This document shows, piece by piece, positions 1 through 8,168 of a stretch of 23,952 bases of DNA. This stretch comes from Neisseriaceae bacterium (GTDB lineage Bacteria > Pseudomonadota > Gammaproteobacteria > Burkholderiales > UBA11063). Numbering within the stretch: position 1 is the stretch's first letter; every line of letters starts with the position of its first letter. The stretch is taken from assembly GCA_947441745.1 (NCBI GenBank), contig CANEUJ010000005.1, forward strand, positions 1 to 23,952. The letters run 5' to 3'. The position numbers and the translations under genes were made by a program. The notes below the pieces were generated by a model. That model was not told the origin of the DNA. It was given only the letters and a program-made list of their open reading frames with translations, and did no database searches.

Positions 1-1371
1 AGTTGTGCCATTACATTTACTATTAGTGGTAAAGATAATGACGCAGCTAATATTATGATTACATATAATCCACCTTATAATGCATATGCTGAACTTGTAG
101 TTAGACAAGACTGGTTTAACTCTAAAATTCCTAAACCAAATCTGTCATTATATGGTACTAATAGCTTTTTAACTCCTAAACCAAATACTCCTGAAAGTAT
201 TCTTGTAATCTTAACTAATAACGGTAATGTCCCATTAACTAATCTAGCAGTGAGAGCAGAATCCCCAGCTAGTGATGCTGTAACCGCAACTATAGTGACT
301 GGTGCAAGCAATACCTGTACTGATAGATTAGGCGTTGGTCGCCAATGTCAATACTATGTGTTGTTTAAAGATGAGAGGGAGCATACTGTTGGTAGTATAA
401 TTACTACTGCTAGTGCTAATTATATTGATATTTATGGTAATACTGCTCTAATTACTACAAAAGTCCAAACTTCCTATAAAACCGGTTCATTTCCTCCACC
501 AATTGTACAATTTTCTTCGGGTCAGCTTACTTCAATATCCATTGTAGGTGATGGTAGCGAATCCACAACCCAAGTAGTTACTTTGAGCAATTTAGGTGTT
601 TCTCCTATAACAATCACAAACGCCGCAATTGTTGCTAATAAAGGCTCTACTGTACCTGGTTATCTGACTCTTGAGAGCTCTGCATGTACAACCCTTAAAA
701 AGAATGAAAGCTGTGCTTTAACAGTAAAATTAGGAACTGCAATTAATTATACCAGGAACGCATTCATTAATAAATTACACCTGAGGATTACTACAAATGC
801 AGTAAATAGTGTACTTCTATCAGATGATTTTACTGCAACAGTGACTCCGGCTACTGTAGATATTACAGCAAAGATTGATACTTCGAGAGGAATCACTGGG
901 CATGGTCAGGAATCTGATCCATATCTGGTTCATGGTTATTTAACAAATGATAGCACGGTCACTGTTACTTATACTCAAAAGGGTAGCGATCAATTTACAC
1001 TATTGGGGGTAGATGCTCTAACAGGCAACAATGATATGTTCTGGCAGTTAGATGGTTCATCAAGTTGTTTGAATAAGGGACTTAATGTAGTACCAGACCT
1101 AACATTGAACCATAACGATACATGTACCATTGTGTATAAAAACGTGCTTGGACAAAATAGTGCTGGGTTAACTGCGGCAACTAACGTATTTGCGAATATT
1201 ACGCTACCAACCTTGACGCTACGGATTACTGGTGGTATTGAATTTAGTGTAAAGCCAGAATTGGATAGTGGTGATGGTACTAATTCCAAGTCAGAGCTTG
1301 TCTACGTTACTAACTCTCAAGCGTTAATCACTAATTTTATGAGTATTTTAGAACCGAATACTATGGCATAA
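1..1371 (+). CDS. N-terminal fragment: Ig-like two-cysteine repeat protein (partial, ends at premature TAA)
   Basis: This is the translated part before the premature stop. Codons before the ATG at 55 are open (S-C-A-I-T-F-T...), and the first residues look like the end of a preceding Ig-like unit. The ATG at 55 is therefore not a credible start: it has no ribosome-binding site and sits inside a domain. Three units can be outlined: ESILVILTNNG to CTDRLGVGRQC (about 190-345), TQVVTLSNLG to CTTLKKNESC (about 568-714), and YLVHGYLTND to the Cys pair near 1063-1125. A fourth starts near 1297 and is cut by the TAA. The composition is rich in Thr, Asn, Ser and Val, typical of exported beta-sandwich repeats. 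No catalytic motif is visible. If translated, the product would lack the LRR region. Confidence 0.6.
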   Translation, partial: SCAITFTISGKDNDAANIMITYNPPYNAYAELVVRQDWFNSKIPKPNLSLYGTNSFLTPKPNTPESILVILTNNGNVPLTNLAVRAESPASDAVTATIVTGASNTCTDRLGVGRQCQYYVLFKDEREHTVGSIITTASANYIDIYGNTALITTKVQTSYKTGSFPPPIVQFSSGQLTSISIVGDGSESTTQVVTLSNLGVSPITITNAAIVANKGSTVPGYLTLESSACTTLKKNESCALTVKLGTAINYTRNAFINKLHLRITTNAVNSVLLSDDFTATVTPATVDITAKIDTSRGITGHGQESDPYLVHGYLTNDSTVTVTYTQKGSDQFTLLGVDALTGNNDMFWQLDGSSSCLNKGLNVVPDLTLNHNDTCTIVYKNVLGQNSAGLTAATNVFANITLPTLTLRITGGIEFSVKPELDSGDGTNSKSELVYVTNSQALITNFMSILEPNTMA

Positions 1372-1470
1372 AAGCTAAAAGTAGGTAGTACAGTTTCTAA
1401 TGCAAATGGCTATCCCCCTTTAACCGTAACTGCGACAATAGGTCAAGAACCATTATCTGGTTTAACTCAA

Positions 1471-2364
1471 ATGGAGTCGAATCAATGTGGCAGTACTTTG
1501 GGTACAGATACATATAATATTAGTTGTGCCTTTCAAGCTGGTACTGACGGATCTATGAGTAATACCTATGACTTTAATATGGCTGAAGTACTAAATAAAG
1601 CTGCAGATTCAGGTGGTATATTCTGGCCTTATAACTTTATTGGCAAATTTGATGTTAGTGGTATAACTGCTCCGGCATGGTTATTTAATGCCAATAATGA
1701 TCAACTCCTAAATATTCCTGGCGTCATTTCTACACCTAGCGAATGTTTTATGACTGATGTGATGGGTGGTAAAATAATCAGCCTCACTGGTCTAAGCAAT
1801 GATTGTGAAAGTGAAACAATATTAGTTATCCCTCCAAATATAACAATTATTGCTAAAAATGCATTCAAGGATAACACCAAACTTAAGAGTGTAATCATGC
1901 CTAATGTAGCGTATATTCGTGAGAGTGCATTCATGGGTAACACAGCACTTAAGAGTGTAAATATGCCTAATGTAAAGTATATTTATAATAATGCATTCAG
2001 GGATAACACAGCACTTGAAAGTGTAAATATGCCTAATGTAGAGTATATTTATGATAATGCATTCAGGGGTAACGTTGCACTTAAAAATGTAAATATGCTT
2101 AGTGTAAAGGATATTTATGATAATGCATTCCAGGGTAACACAGCACTTGAAAGTATAAATATGCCTAATCTAGAGTGGATTGGAGGTTCTGCATTCAGGG
2201 ATAACACCGCACTTAAAAATGTAGTTATGCCTAATGTAAAAGCAATTTTTCCATCTGCTTTCACAGGCTGCAGTGCAATTACAAGTGTAATAATGTTCCA
2301 GGAGTCATTATGTAAAAGTATATTTGGTACTAATAATAATATCTGTCAAGTACCCAGCTTATGA
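1471..2364 (+). CDS. C-terminal fragment: BspA-like leucine-rich repeat region (downstream of the premature stop)
   Basis: This open frame of 297 codons starts at the first ATG after the premature stop. No ribosome-binding sequence precedes that ATG, and codons 1372-1470 are also open in the same frame, so independent translation is doubtful. It begins inside an Ig-like unit whose Cys pair is intact, then a linker with two more cysteines (STPSECFMTD and SNDCESE). From about 1861 it holds leucine-rich repeats of LRR_5/BspA type, each with a core like ALKSVNMPNVKYIYNNAF. It ends in a cysteine-containing cap (SLCKSIFG...ICQVPSL). Such repeats are known from bacterial surface and secreted proteins that bind host or matrix molecules; a specific role here cannot be read. 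Confidence 0.55.
   Translation: MESNQCGSTLGTDTYNISCAFQAGTDGSMSNTYDFNMAEVLNKAADSGGIFWPYNFIGKFDVSGITAPAWLFNANNDQLLNIPGVISTPSECFMTDVMGGKIISLTGLSNDCESETILVIPPNITIIAKNAFKDNTKLKSVIMPNVAYIRESAFMGNTALKSVNMPNVKYIYNNAFRDNTALESVNMPNVEYIYDNAFRGNVALKNVNMLSVKDIYDNAFQGNTALESINMPNLEWIGGSAFRDNTALKNVVMPNVKAIFPSAFTGCSAITSVIMFQESLCKSIFGTNNNICQVPSL
1861..2322 (+). repeat. Seven tandem 66-bp leucine-rich repeat units
   Basis: GCATTC (or GCTTTC in the last unit) recurs at 1861, 1927, 1993, 2059, 2125, 2191 and 2257, exactly 66 bp apart, coding for a 22-residue repeat. Units 2-6 are very similar at the nucleotide level, including shared AATATGCCTAATGTA blocks. This suggests recent expansion by unequal recombination. 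The edge units are more diverged. Confidence 0.9.
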
Positions 2365-2394
2365 CGTCAGCTAGATATAATTAGTAACGGATAC

Positions 2395-2417
2395 CACACT
2401 TAAGTTCATTAAGTGTG
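2395..2417 (+). repeat. Perfect 9-bp stem-loop downstream of the LRR gene
   Basis: CACACTTAA (2395-2403), a 5-nt loop GTTCA, then TTAAGTGTG (2409-2417). It lies 30 bases after the stop of the LRR gene. It has no T-run after it, so it is not a typical intrinsic terminator, though it may be a remnant of one. Confidence 0.6.
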
Positions 2418-2426
2418 TGCATGATA

Positions 2427-2516
2427 GTGTGCCAGAAATGGTGCACATCTAGGCGGTGAAAGTCCGCTACAATCCCGTCGATGCGAATTATGAGTCTAGG
2501 TAAAGGTATCATAATT
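2427..2516 (+). mobile_element. Possible 5'-end remnant of a group II intron (structured RNA)
   Basis: The segment starts with GTGTG, which fits the GUGYG 5' end of group II introns. It then shows an 8-bp hairpin with a GAAA tetraloop (2427-2434 / 2439-2446), followed by CTAGGCGGTGAAAGTCCGC (2449-2467), a string I associate with the 5' domain I region of bacterial group II introns. A further 8-bp stem pairs 2486-2493 with 2509-2516. No intron-encoded reverse transcriptase and no domain V are present before glnA, so it can only be a fragment. It starts 9 bases after a stem-loop, and class C introns are known to insert behind such hairpins. It could instead be an unrelated structured leader RNA. 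Confidence 0.4.
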
Positions 2517-2571
2517 AGAATTCAGTTACGATTATTAATCCTGTAAAAAGATGGTTTTGATACCTGTTTCA

Positions 2572-2580
2572 TGCTATAAT
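2572..2580 (+). promoter_or_regulatory. Extended -10 promoter for glnA
   Basis: TGCTATAAT is a perfect TGnTATAAT extended -10. The best -35-like match, TTGATA at 2557-2562, is only 12 bases away, so the promoter would rely on the extended -10. Predicted start is near 2587, giving a leader of about 45 bases. No convincing sigma-54 GG-N10-GC element was found in the spacer. Confidence 0.55.
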
Positions 2581-2631
2581 TAAGTCTTCAAATTTTATAT
2601 TAAAATATAGCGTATTTTTGGAGATTATTTA

Positions 2632-4041
2632 ATGGAAATCAAAGCTATACAAAAGCTTATTAACGATCATGGTATTAAGTTTGTCGATCTACGTTTCAGC
2701 GATACGTTAGGCAAAGAGCATCACGTAACAATACCCTCAAAATCTCTGAATGAAGATTTAAATAAAAATGGACAACCTTTTGATGGTTCGTCAATTAATG
2801 GATGGCGCGGAATTGAGAATTCTGATATGCTATTAAAGCCAGACTTGTCTACAGCTAAAATTGATCCATTTTATCAAACTCCTACATTATTTATCACTTG
2901 TGATGTAATTGATACTCTTACGGGGCAAACATACCCTAAATGTCCGCGAGGAATCGCAAAACGTGCTGAAGAGTTTTTGATTAGTTCAGGTATTGGTTCT
3001 GCTGCTTATTTTGGGCCAGAGCCAGAGTTTTTTGTTTTTGATTCAATCACTTGGGGTGTTAATCATAGTGGTTCGCATGTAAGTATTGAATCAGAAGAGG
3101 CTGCATGGTCTTCAGATAAAAAAATTGAAGGTGGTAATACGGGGCATCGTCCTGTAATTAAAGGTGGATATTTTCCATTAGCTCCTGTTGATTCTTTGCA
3201 AGATTTGCGTTCTGAAATATGTCTAACTCTGGAAGAGCTTGGCATACCGACAGAAATTCATCATCATGAAGTAGCTACAGCGGGGCAATGTGAAATTGGT
3301 ACAAAATTTAGCACCCTTACACAACGTGGTGACTGGTCACAAACATTTCGTTATGTAGTGCAAAATGTTGCACATAACTTCGGGAAAACAGCTACTTTTA
3401 TGCCAAAACCAATTGTTGGTGATAATGGTTCTGGTATGCATGTGCATCAATCAATCTGGAAAGACGGTAAAAATCTTTTTGCTGGTGATGGCTATGCCAA
3501 ATTATCAGAAACTGCACTATTTTATATCGGTGGAATAATCAAACACGCTAAAGCACTTAATGCAATAACCAATCCAGGAACTAACTCATACAAACGTTTA
3601 GTACCTGGTTTTGAAGCTCCCGTTGTTTTGGCTTATTCTTCATGTAATCGTTCTGCATCTATTCGTATCCCTTATTCTGCAACAGAAAAAGGTCGTCGTA
3701 TTGAAGTGCGTTTTCCAGATGCTCTATCAAATCCATACTTGGCTTATAGTGCTTTATTAATGGCTGGTATTGATGGGATAATTAATAAGATTCATCCAGG
3801 AGATGCTATAGATAGAAACTTATATGAACTATCTAGAGATGAGTTAAAACAAATACCTCAAGTTTGTGGAAGTCTTGATGAGGCATTGCATAACTTAGAT
3901 ATAGATAGAGAGTTTCTAAAGCGTGGTGGTGTATTTACTGATGAAATTATTGATTCATATATAGAGTTAAAGATGCATGACGTATATAGAACTGGAATGA
4001 CACCGCATCCAGTTGAGTTTGAAATGTACTATAGCTTATAG
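2632..4041 (+). CDS. glnA: Glutamine synthetase, type I (GSI-beta)
   Basis: It makes glutamine from glutamate, ammonia and ATP in the cytoplasm, the main step of ammonia assimilation. The 469-residue length is that of the dodecameric type I enzyme. Visible motifs are the DGSSINGW loop (Asp51), GPEPEFF with metal-binding Glu130 and Glu132, NGSGMHVH (265-272), and NPGTNSYKRLVPG near residue 320. NLYEL carries Tyr398, equivalent to the classic adenylylated Tyr397 after Met removal. This places it in the beta subtype controlled by GlnE adenylylation. GGAG at 2620-2623 precedes the ATG. It appears to be a single-gene unit, with an extended -10 promoter upstream and an intrinsic terminator downstream. 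No glnL/glnG (ntrB/ntrC) genes follow, as they do in enterics. Confidence 0.98.
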   Translation: MEIKAIQKLINDHGIKFVDLRFSDTLGKEHHVTIPSKSLNEDLNKNGQPFDGSSINGWRGIENSDMLLKPDLSTAKIDPFYQTPTLFITCDVIDTLTGQTYPKCPRGIAKRAEEFLISSGIGSAAYFGPEPEFFVFDSITWGVNHSGSHVSIESEEAAWSSDKKIEGGNTGHRPVIKGGYFPLAPVDSLQDLRSEICLTLEELGIPTEIHHHEVATAGQCEIGTKFSTLTQRGDWSQTFRYVVQNVAHNFGKTATFMPKPIVGDNGSGMHVHQSIWKDGKNLFAGDGYAKLSETALFYIGGIIKHAKALNAITNPGTNSYKRLVPGFEAPVVLAYSSCNRSASIRIPYSATEKGRRIEVRFPDALSNPYLAYSALLMAGIDGIINKIHPGDAIDRNLYELSRDELKQIPQVCGSLDEALHNLDIDREFLKRGGVFTDEIIDSYIELKMHDVYRTGMTPHPVEFEMYYSL

Positions 4042-4063
4042 TTTTAGAACTCATGATTTTGAT

Positions 4064-4091
4064 GCTGGTTAATTTATTAACCAGCTTTTTT
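4064..4091 (+). terminator. Rho-independent terminator of glnA
   Basis: A perfect 9-bp stem, GCTGGTTAA (4064-4072) and TTAACCAGC (4077-4085), has a TTTA loop and is followed directly by six T (4086-4091). It sits 22 bases after the glnA stop codon. Confidence 0.93.
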
Positions 4092-4117
4092 AATAAATGT
4101 AGTTGAATTTATTAAAA

Positions 4118-4151
4118 TTGACACTATATAAGCTGTACTAAGTTGTATAAT
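4118..4151 (+). promoter_or_regulatory. Tentative dnaJ promoter
   Basis: A perfect TATAAT lies at 4146-4151, 31 bases before the dnaJ ATG, and a perfect TTGACA lies at 4118-4123. The 22-base spacing between them is longer than the usual 16-18, so the pairing is doubtful; one of the two may be used alone or with a weaker partner. No sigma-32 heat-shock consensus is evident. Confidence 0.4.
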
Positions 4152-4182
4152 TTTTGAAAATAATAATATTAGAGAAGTAAAT

Positions 4183-5352
4183 ATGAGTAAACGAGATTTT
4201 TATGAAGTTCTGGGTATTAATCGTGGTGCTAGTGATGATGAAATCAAAAAAGCGTACCGTAAACTAGCGATGAAATTTCATCCAGATAGAGTGTCAAGTC
4301 TACCTGATAACGAAAAAAAGCAATCTGAAGAAAAATTCAAAGAAATACAAGAAGCTTATGCTGTATTATCTGATCCACAAAAGAAGCAAATGTATGAGCA
4401 ATTTGGTCATGCTGGTGTTGGTGGTAACTCTGCTAGTGGTGGCCACGGATTTGATGGTGGTGGTTTTGGTGGTGGTTCATTTGAAGATGTTTATGAAGCA
4501 TTTGGCGATATTTTTGGTGGTGGACGTGGAGGACGCTCTCGTGGTGGAAGCTCCCAGATGCGTGGTAATGATCTTGAGATTCAAGTAGAAGTAACTTTAA
4601 ATGAGTCAGCTCATGGGATAGAAAAACCAATTACATTTCCAAGAACTGAAAAATGCGATACTTGTAGCGGCAGTGGTGCAAAAAAAGGTAGTCATCCTGA
4701 AACATGTAATACCTGTGGTGGCAAAGGTCAGGTTAGGTTTTCGCAAGGGTTTTTTGCAGTACAGCAGACTTGTCCTGATTGTCATGGTGTTGGTAAAAGA
4801 ATTAAAGATCCATGTTCGGATTGTCGCGGTTCAGGACTAATTAAAAACCGTAAAAGTATTAATGTAAATATACCTGCTGGAATTGATGATGGTTCGACTC
4901 TTCGCCTAACTGGCGAGGGTGAGTCTGGGTTTAATGGTGGCCCTAATGGGGATTTGTATGTCCATGTTAGGATAAAACCGCATAAATTCTTTACGCGTCA
5001 AGGTAAGGATTTACATTGTGAAGTGACAGTTAGTATGATAACTGCCACACTTGGAGGTAGTGTCGATGTACCTACACTAGATGGTAAGAAAGTTCATCTT
5101 AAAGTTCCTGAAGGAACTCAGACTAATAGCATACTTCGTGTTAGAGAAAAGGGTATCAAAGCTTTACGTGGACTTGGTTATGGTGATTTATATTGTCATA
5201 TTATACTAGAGACTCCCGTTAAATTAACTGAAAAACAAAAAGACCTCTTAAGACAATTTGAAACTGAGAGTGGTGGTGATAATTTGGCTAAACATAATCC
5301 AAAATCCAAATCATTTATGGATAAGCTAAAAGATATTTTTATTGCTGAATAA
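4183..5352 (+). CDS. dnaJ: Chaperone protein DnaJ (Hsp40)
   Basis: Co-chaperone that delivers unfolded proteins to DnaK and stimulates its ATPase. The 389 residues contain the full class I layout. A J-domain spans residues 1-70 with the HPD triad at 33-35, followed by a Gly/Phe-rich linker (about 76-135). Four zinc-binding CxxCxGxG motifs start at residues 158 (CDTCSGSG), 175 (CNTCGGKG), 197 (CPDCHGVG) and 211 (CSDCRGSG). The C-terminal substrate-binding domains follow. A weak GAGAAG Shine-Dalgarno precedes the ATG. Neither dnaK nor grpE is adjacent; the gene stands alone between glnA and the convergent pepN. A weak hairpin at 5421-5447 may end transcription. Confidence 0.98.
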   Translation: MSKRDFYEVLGINRGASDDEIKKAYRKLAMKFHPDRVSSLPDNEKKQSEEKFKEIQEAYAVLSDPQKKQMYEQFGHAGVGGNSASGGHGFDGGGFGGGSFEDVYEAFGDIFGGGRGGRSRGGSSQMRGNDLEIQVEVTLNESAHGIEKPITFPRTEKCDTCSGSGAKKGSHPETCNTCGGKGQVRFSQGFFAVQQTCPDCHGVGKRIKDPCSDCRGSGLIKNRKSINVNIPAGIDDGSTLRLTGEGESGFNGGPNGDLYVHVRIKPHKFFTRQGKDLHCEVTVSMITATLGGSVDVPTLDGKKVHLKVPEGTQTNSILRVREKGIKALRGLGYGDLYCHIILETPVKLTEKQKDLLRQFETESGGDNLAKHNPKSKSFMDKLKDIFIAE

Positions 5353-5420
5353 AACTGTAAGGGTAGCAAGCAGAATTGTGCGTAAATACAAGCTAAGCAA
5401 ATATTGTTATAGCTGTTATA

Positions 5421-5447
5421 AGAGGTGTAATTAACTATATCACCTCT
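5421..5447. terminator. Possible bidirectional terminator between dnaJ and pepN
   Basis: AGAGGTG (5421-5427) pairs perfectly with CACCTCT (5441-5447) across a 13-base AT-rich loop, in the gap between two convergent genes. The T-content after the stem is modest on the plus strand (GTTGTTT) and poor on the minus strand, so strength is uncertain. Confidence 0.45.
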
Positions 5448-5483
5448 GTTGTTTACTGAGTTTTTAATGTAACTGCAGGGATA

Positions 5484-8168
5484 TTATTTTAATCCTACGC
5501 TTATTTTACTTACAATTTCATATACTGAATCTGACAGGTTTTCTTGGGCAAGAATATGATTTAGTGCGGTTTTTGCATATTTACGATAATCAGACTCTAG
5601 ATATACTACTGAACTAAACCCTTGAGCAATGCTACTAGCAACATGTGGATTAAACTTATCAATAATTATTATTTTATCCGCAATAAATGAATACCCATCT
5701 TCAGTGTTGAATTTTTGCCCATTTTGGGTGAAACTTCGAAGTAATGCATAAATTTTATTTGGATTAGTTGCAATAAATGTTTTATCAACCATTAATTTAT
5801 TTAGTATATCGGTAGTAACTAAACTACTCATAGATTGAATTGCAAACCATTTATCAATTACTAATTCATTAGAACTCCATTTATTATAAAACTCATTAAG
5901 CACAAGATTTCGAATATCACTATCTAAGTCACGAGTTGCTGATAATACAGCAAAGCTATCAGTCATATTGTGTGAGTTGTGATATTGCCCTAGCACTAAT
6001 GTTTCTATTAGCTGTAAGCTATTTGGGTTGTTTAGTTTTACCGAAAGTGCTTTTATAATATAAAACAAAGCAATATTTTTAAGGCTTCGACGTCCAGAGT
6101 CTCTAAAGTTATACGCATTATCCATACTTAAATTTAGATTATAAATCTCCATCCAACTATCAAATAGATTTTCACCTATCAAAACTGCAAAATTATTGAT
6201 TGCTTTAGCTAAATTTTTAGGGTTGGCATCCTTAATAGATGGTAATAACTCACCGAATGTTGGTAATTGTAGAACTATAGCTCGAAACTCAGGTGCTAAA
6301 TTAATATTATTGATCAAGTTTTTACAACTTATCCAAAACTTACTATCAATGGAAGTGTCGGTGTTTTTATTATTAATCTTGTTATATAAATCAATAATAT
6401 TATTGCAAATTAAAATTTGTAATTGCTCAAAGCGATTAAACTCATCACTATCATGGTCTATTAAGTGAAGTCTCTCATTGTCAGTATATTTGTAATTAAG
6501 TTTAATTGGAGCACTAAATCCGCGTAGTAATGATGGAATTGGTGGGGATTTTATATCTTTAAATACAAATGTGTTGTGAGTGTCAGTTAATAGAAGTGCT
6601 AGACCATCGTCATGATGTACATATTTGCCACTCTCAGGAGTTATATTGGTTAATTCATGACCACTACTATCAAGTAGAGCTATTTTAATTGGAATCAACA
6701 TTGCTTGTTTATTGGTTTGTCCTGGGGTATCAGGGATAATTTGCTCAAAACTCAAGGTGTATTCATTATTTTTATAATTCCCAACTACATTTACTATAGG
6801 AGTTCCTGCCTGTTTATACCATAACATAAATTGACTAAGTTCAATATCATTTGCATCCATCATAGCTTGACAAAAGTCTTCGCAAGAGGCAGCTGTGCCA
6901 TCATGGCGATTTAGATATAATGCCAAACCTTTTTGGAAGCCACTTGTACCAAGTATAGTTTGATACATTCTTACTACTTCCGAACCCTTTTCATATATTG
7001 TAGTAGTATAAAAATTATTAATTTCTATATATGATTCAGGTCGTACAGAATGAGCAAGAGGTCCAGCATCAACTGGAAACTGTGATTGACGCAGTTGTTT
7101 CACATCAGATATTCTTTTTACACCTCTATTATTTAGGTCTGAGGTAAATTCATGATCACGAAATACCGTAAGACCTTCTTTTAGGGATAATTGAAACCAA
7201 TCACGACAAGTTACTCGATTTCCCGTCCAATTATGAAAGTATTCATGTCCAATCACTGCTTCAATCAAGATAAAATCATTATCAGTAGCTGTGTCCTTAT
7301 CGGCTAAAATATATTTGGCATTAAATACATTAAGGCCTTTATTTTCCATAGCTCCCATATTAAAATCATGGGTAGCTACAATCATATAGTTATCTAAATC
7401 ATATTCTAAATTAAAGCGACTCTCATCCCACTTCATGGCGGTTTTTAATGATTCCATTGCATGTTTGGAGCGTTTGAGGTTGGCTAAGTTGTCAGTATAG
7501 ATTTCTAAAGCAACATTACGCCCTGAACGAGTCTTGTAAGTATCCTCAAATAGATGTAGATTACCAATTATTAGAGCAAATAAATAACTTGGTTTTTTGA
7601 ATGGATCTTGCCATTTAACTACCTTGTGCGTCTTAGCACTAAATTTGGTATATTTCTCAATGGTGTTAGCATCAGTTGGTATTCTATTACCATTTGATAA
7701 TACTGTATTAAATATACCATCTTGATATATAATTGTGGTGCTAAACGTAGCAAGGACATCAGGTCTGTCTTGATAATAGGTAATCATACGAAAACCTTCA
7801 GGTTCGCATTGAGTTATTAGGTTATTACCACTAGCATATAATCCCATGCAGGTTTTGTTTTCATATGGGTAGAGTAAGGTTGTTACACTAAGAGTAAATT
7901 CATTAGGTAAGTCATTTAAAGTAATTGTGTTTTTAGCTGGTGACTCATCAATATTAAGGTTTTTACTGTCTAATGCTACTGATAGTAGTTTGGCTTCACC
8001 ATTAAGTACTAAATTATGAGTATTGGTTTTAGGGTTTTTATAATATTTACTAATATTGATAACTTCAACAGTTTTATTATCATTAACAATAAAAGTAAGG
8101 TCAATAGTATTTACCAGATAATCAGTTGGTTTATAATTTTTTAAGTATTTTATATCTTTATCCGACAT
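5484..8168 (-). CDS. pepN: Aminopeptidase N (M1 family zinc metallopeptidase)
   Basis: A broad-specificity cytoplasmic aminopeptidase that trims N-terminal residues in the final steps of protein turnover. The length (894 residues) is close to E. coli PepN. Key motifs are present: GAMEN substrate-recognition loop at 272-276, HEYFH zinc site at 308-312, and the third zinc ligand Glu331 in LKEG, the HEXXH-18-E spacing of the gluzincin M1 family. The first residues (YKPTDYLVNTIDLTF) align with the usual PepN N-terminal beta domain, supporting this start. A good AAAGGAGC Shine-Dalgarno lies on the minus strand (8175-8182) inside the end of zapE. The gene overlaps zapE by 11 bases, so the pair is likely translationally coupled. 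Confidence 0.97.
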   Translation of the reverse strand: MSDKDIKYLKNYKPTDYLVNTIDLTFIVNDNKTVEVINISKYYKNPKTNTHNLVLNGEAKLLSVALDSKNLNIDESPAKNTITLNDLPNEFTLSVTTLLYPYENKTCMGLYASGNNLITQCEPEGFRMITYYQDRPDVLATFSTTIIYQDGIFNTVLSNGNRIPTDANTIEKYTKFSAKTHKVVKWQDPFKKPSYLFALIIGNLHLFEDTYKTRSGRNVALEIYTDNLANLKRSKHAMESLKTAMKWDESRFNLEYDLDNYMIVATHDFNMGAMENKGLNVFNAKYILADKDTATDNDFILIEAVIGHEYFHNWTGNRVTCRDWFQLSLKEGLTVFRDHEFTSDLNNRGVKRISDVKQLRQSQFPVDAGPLAHSVRPESYIEINNFYTTTIYEKGSEVVRMYQTILGTSGFQKGLALYLNRHDGTAASCEDFCQAMMDANDIELSQFMLWYKQAGTPIVNVVGNYKNNEYTLSFEQIIPDTPGQTNKQAMLIPIKIALLDSSGHELTNITPESGKYVHHDDGLALLLTDTHNTFVFKDIKSPPIPSLLRGFSAPIKLNYKYTDNERLHLIDHDSDEFNRFEQLQILICNNIIDLYNKINNKNTDTSIDSKFWISCKNLINNINLAPEFRAIVLQLPTFGELLPSIKDANPKNLAKAINNFAVLIGENLFDSWMEIYNLNLSMDNAYNFRDSGRRSLKNIALFYIIKALSVKLNNPNSLQLIETLVLGQYHNSHNMTDSFAVLSATRDLDSDIRNLVLNEFYNKWSSNELVIDKWFAIQSMSSLVTTDILNKLMVDKTFIATNPNKIYALLRSFTQNGQKFNTEDGYSFIADKIIIIDKFNPHVASSIAQGFSSVVYLESDYRKYAKTALNHILAQENLSDSVYEIVSKISVGLK

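Larger units (their letters stand above)
1..2364 (+). pseudogene. Ig-like/leucine-rich-repeat surface protein gene split by an in-frame stop; 5' end outside window
   Basis: The frame is open from base 1 to a TAA at 1369-1371. It then continues in the same frame, with no other stop, to TGA at 2362-2364. Seen directly: the protein has repeated beta-rich units, each with a 'TNNGNVPLT'-like strand pair and a closing two-cysteine motif (C..L....C....F), as in ASH/choice-of-anchor Ig-like domains. The fourth unit starts before the stop (ELVYVTNSQ, about 1297) and finishes its cysteine pair after it (QCGSTLG...NISCAF, about 1486-1533). That makes one ancestral gene the best explanation. The last part holds seven 22-residue BspA-type leucine-rich repeats. 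Family knowledge suggests a secreted or surface adhesion-type protein; the ligand is unknown. The intact N-terminus lies upstream. Alternatives are a sequencing error or a real nonsense mutation or phase variant. Confidence 0.75.

Noticed and set aside
1369..1371. Stop-codon reassignment or programmed readthrough at the TAA
   Set aside because: TAA ends many intact genes in this window (for example dnaJ, gltA, sucA), so reassignment is excluded; no readthrough signal is evident.
1861..2322. CRISPR-like periodic repeats
   Set aside because: The 66-bp period is in frame with one protein and every unit codes for a leucine-rich repeat; there are no unique spacers.
2427..2446. NtrC-like binding site (GGTGCA half-site) upstream of glnA
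   Set aside because: The right half is perfect but the left half has two mismatches, and the spacing is 6 instead of 5. There is no sigma-54 promoter, and the RNA hairpin with GAAA loop explains the symmetry better.
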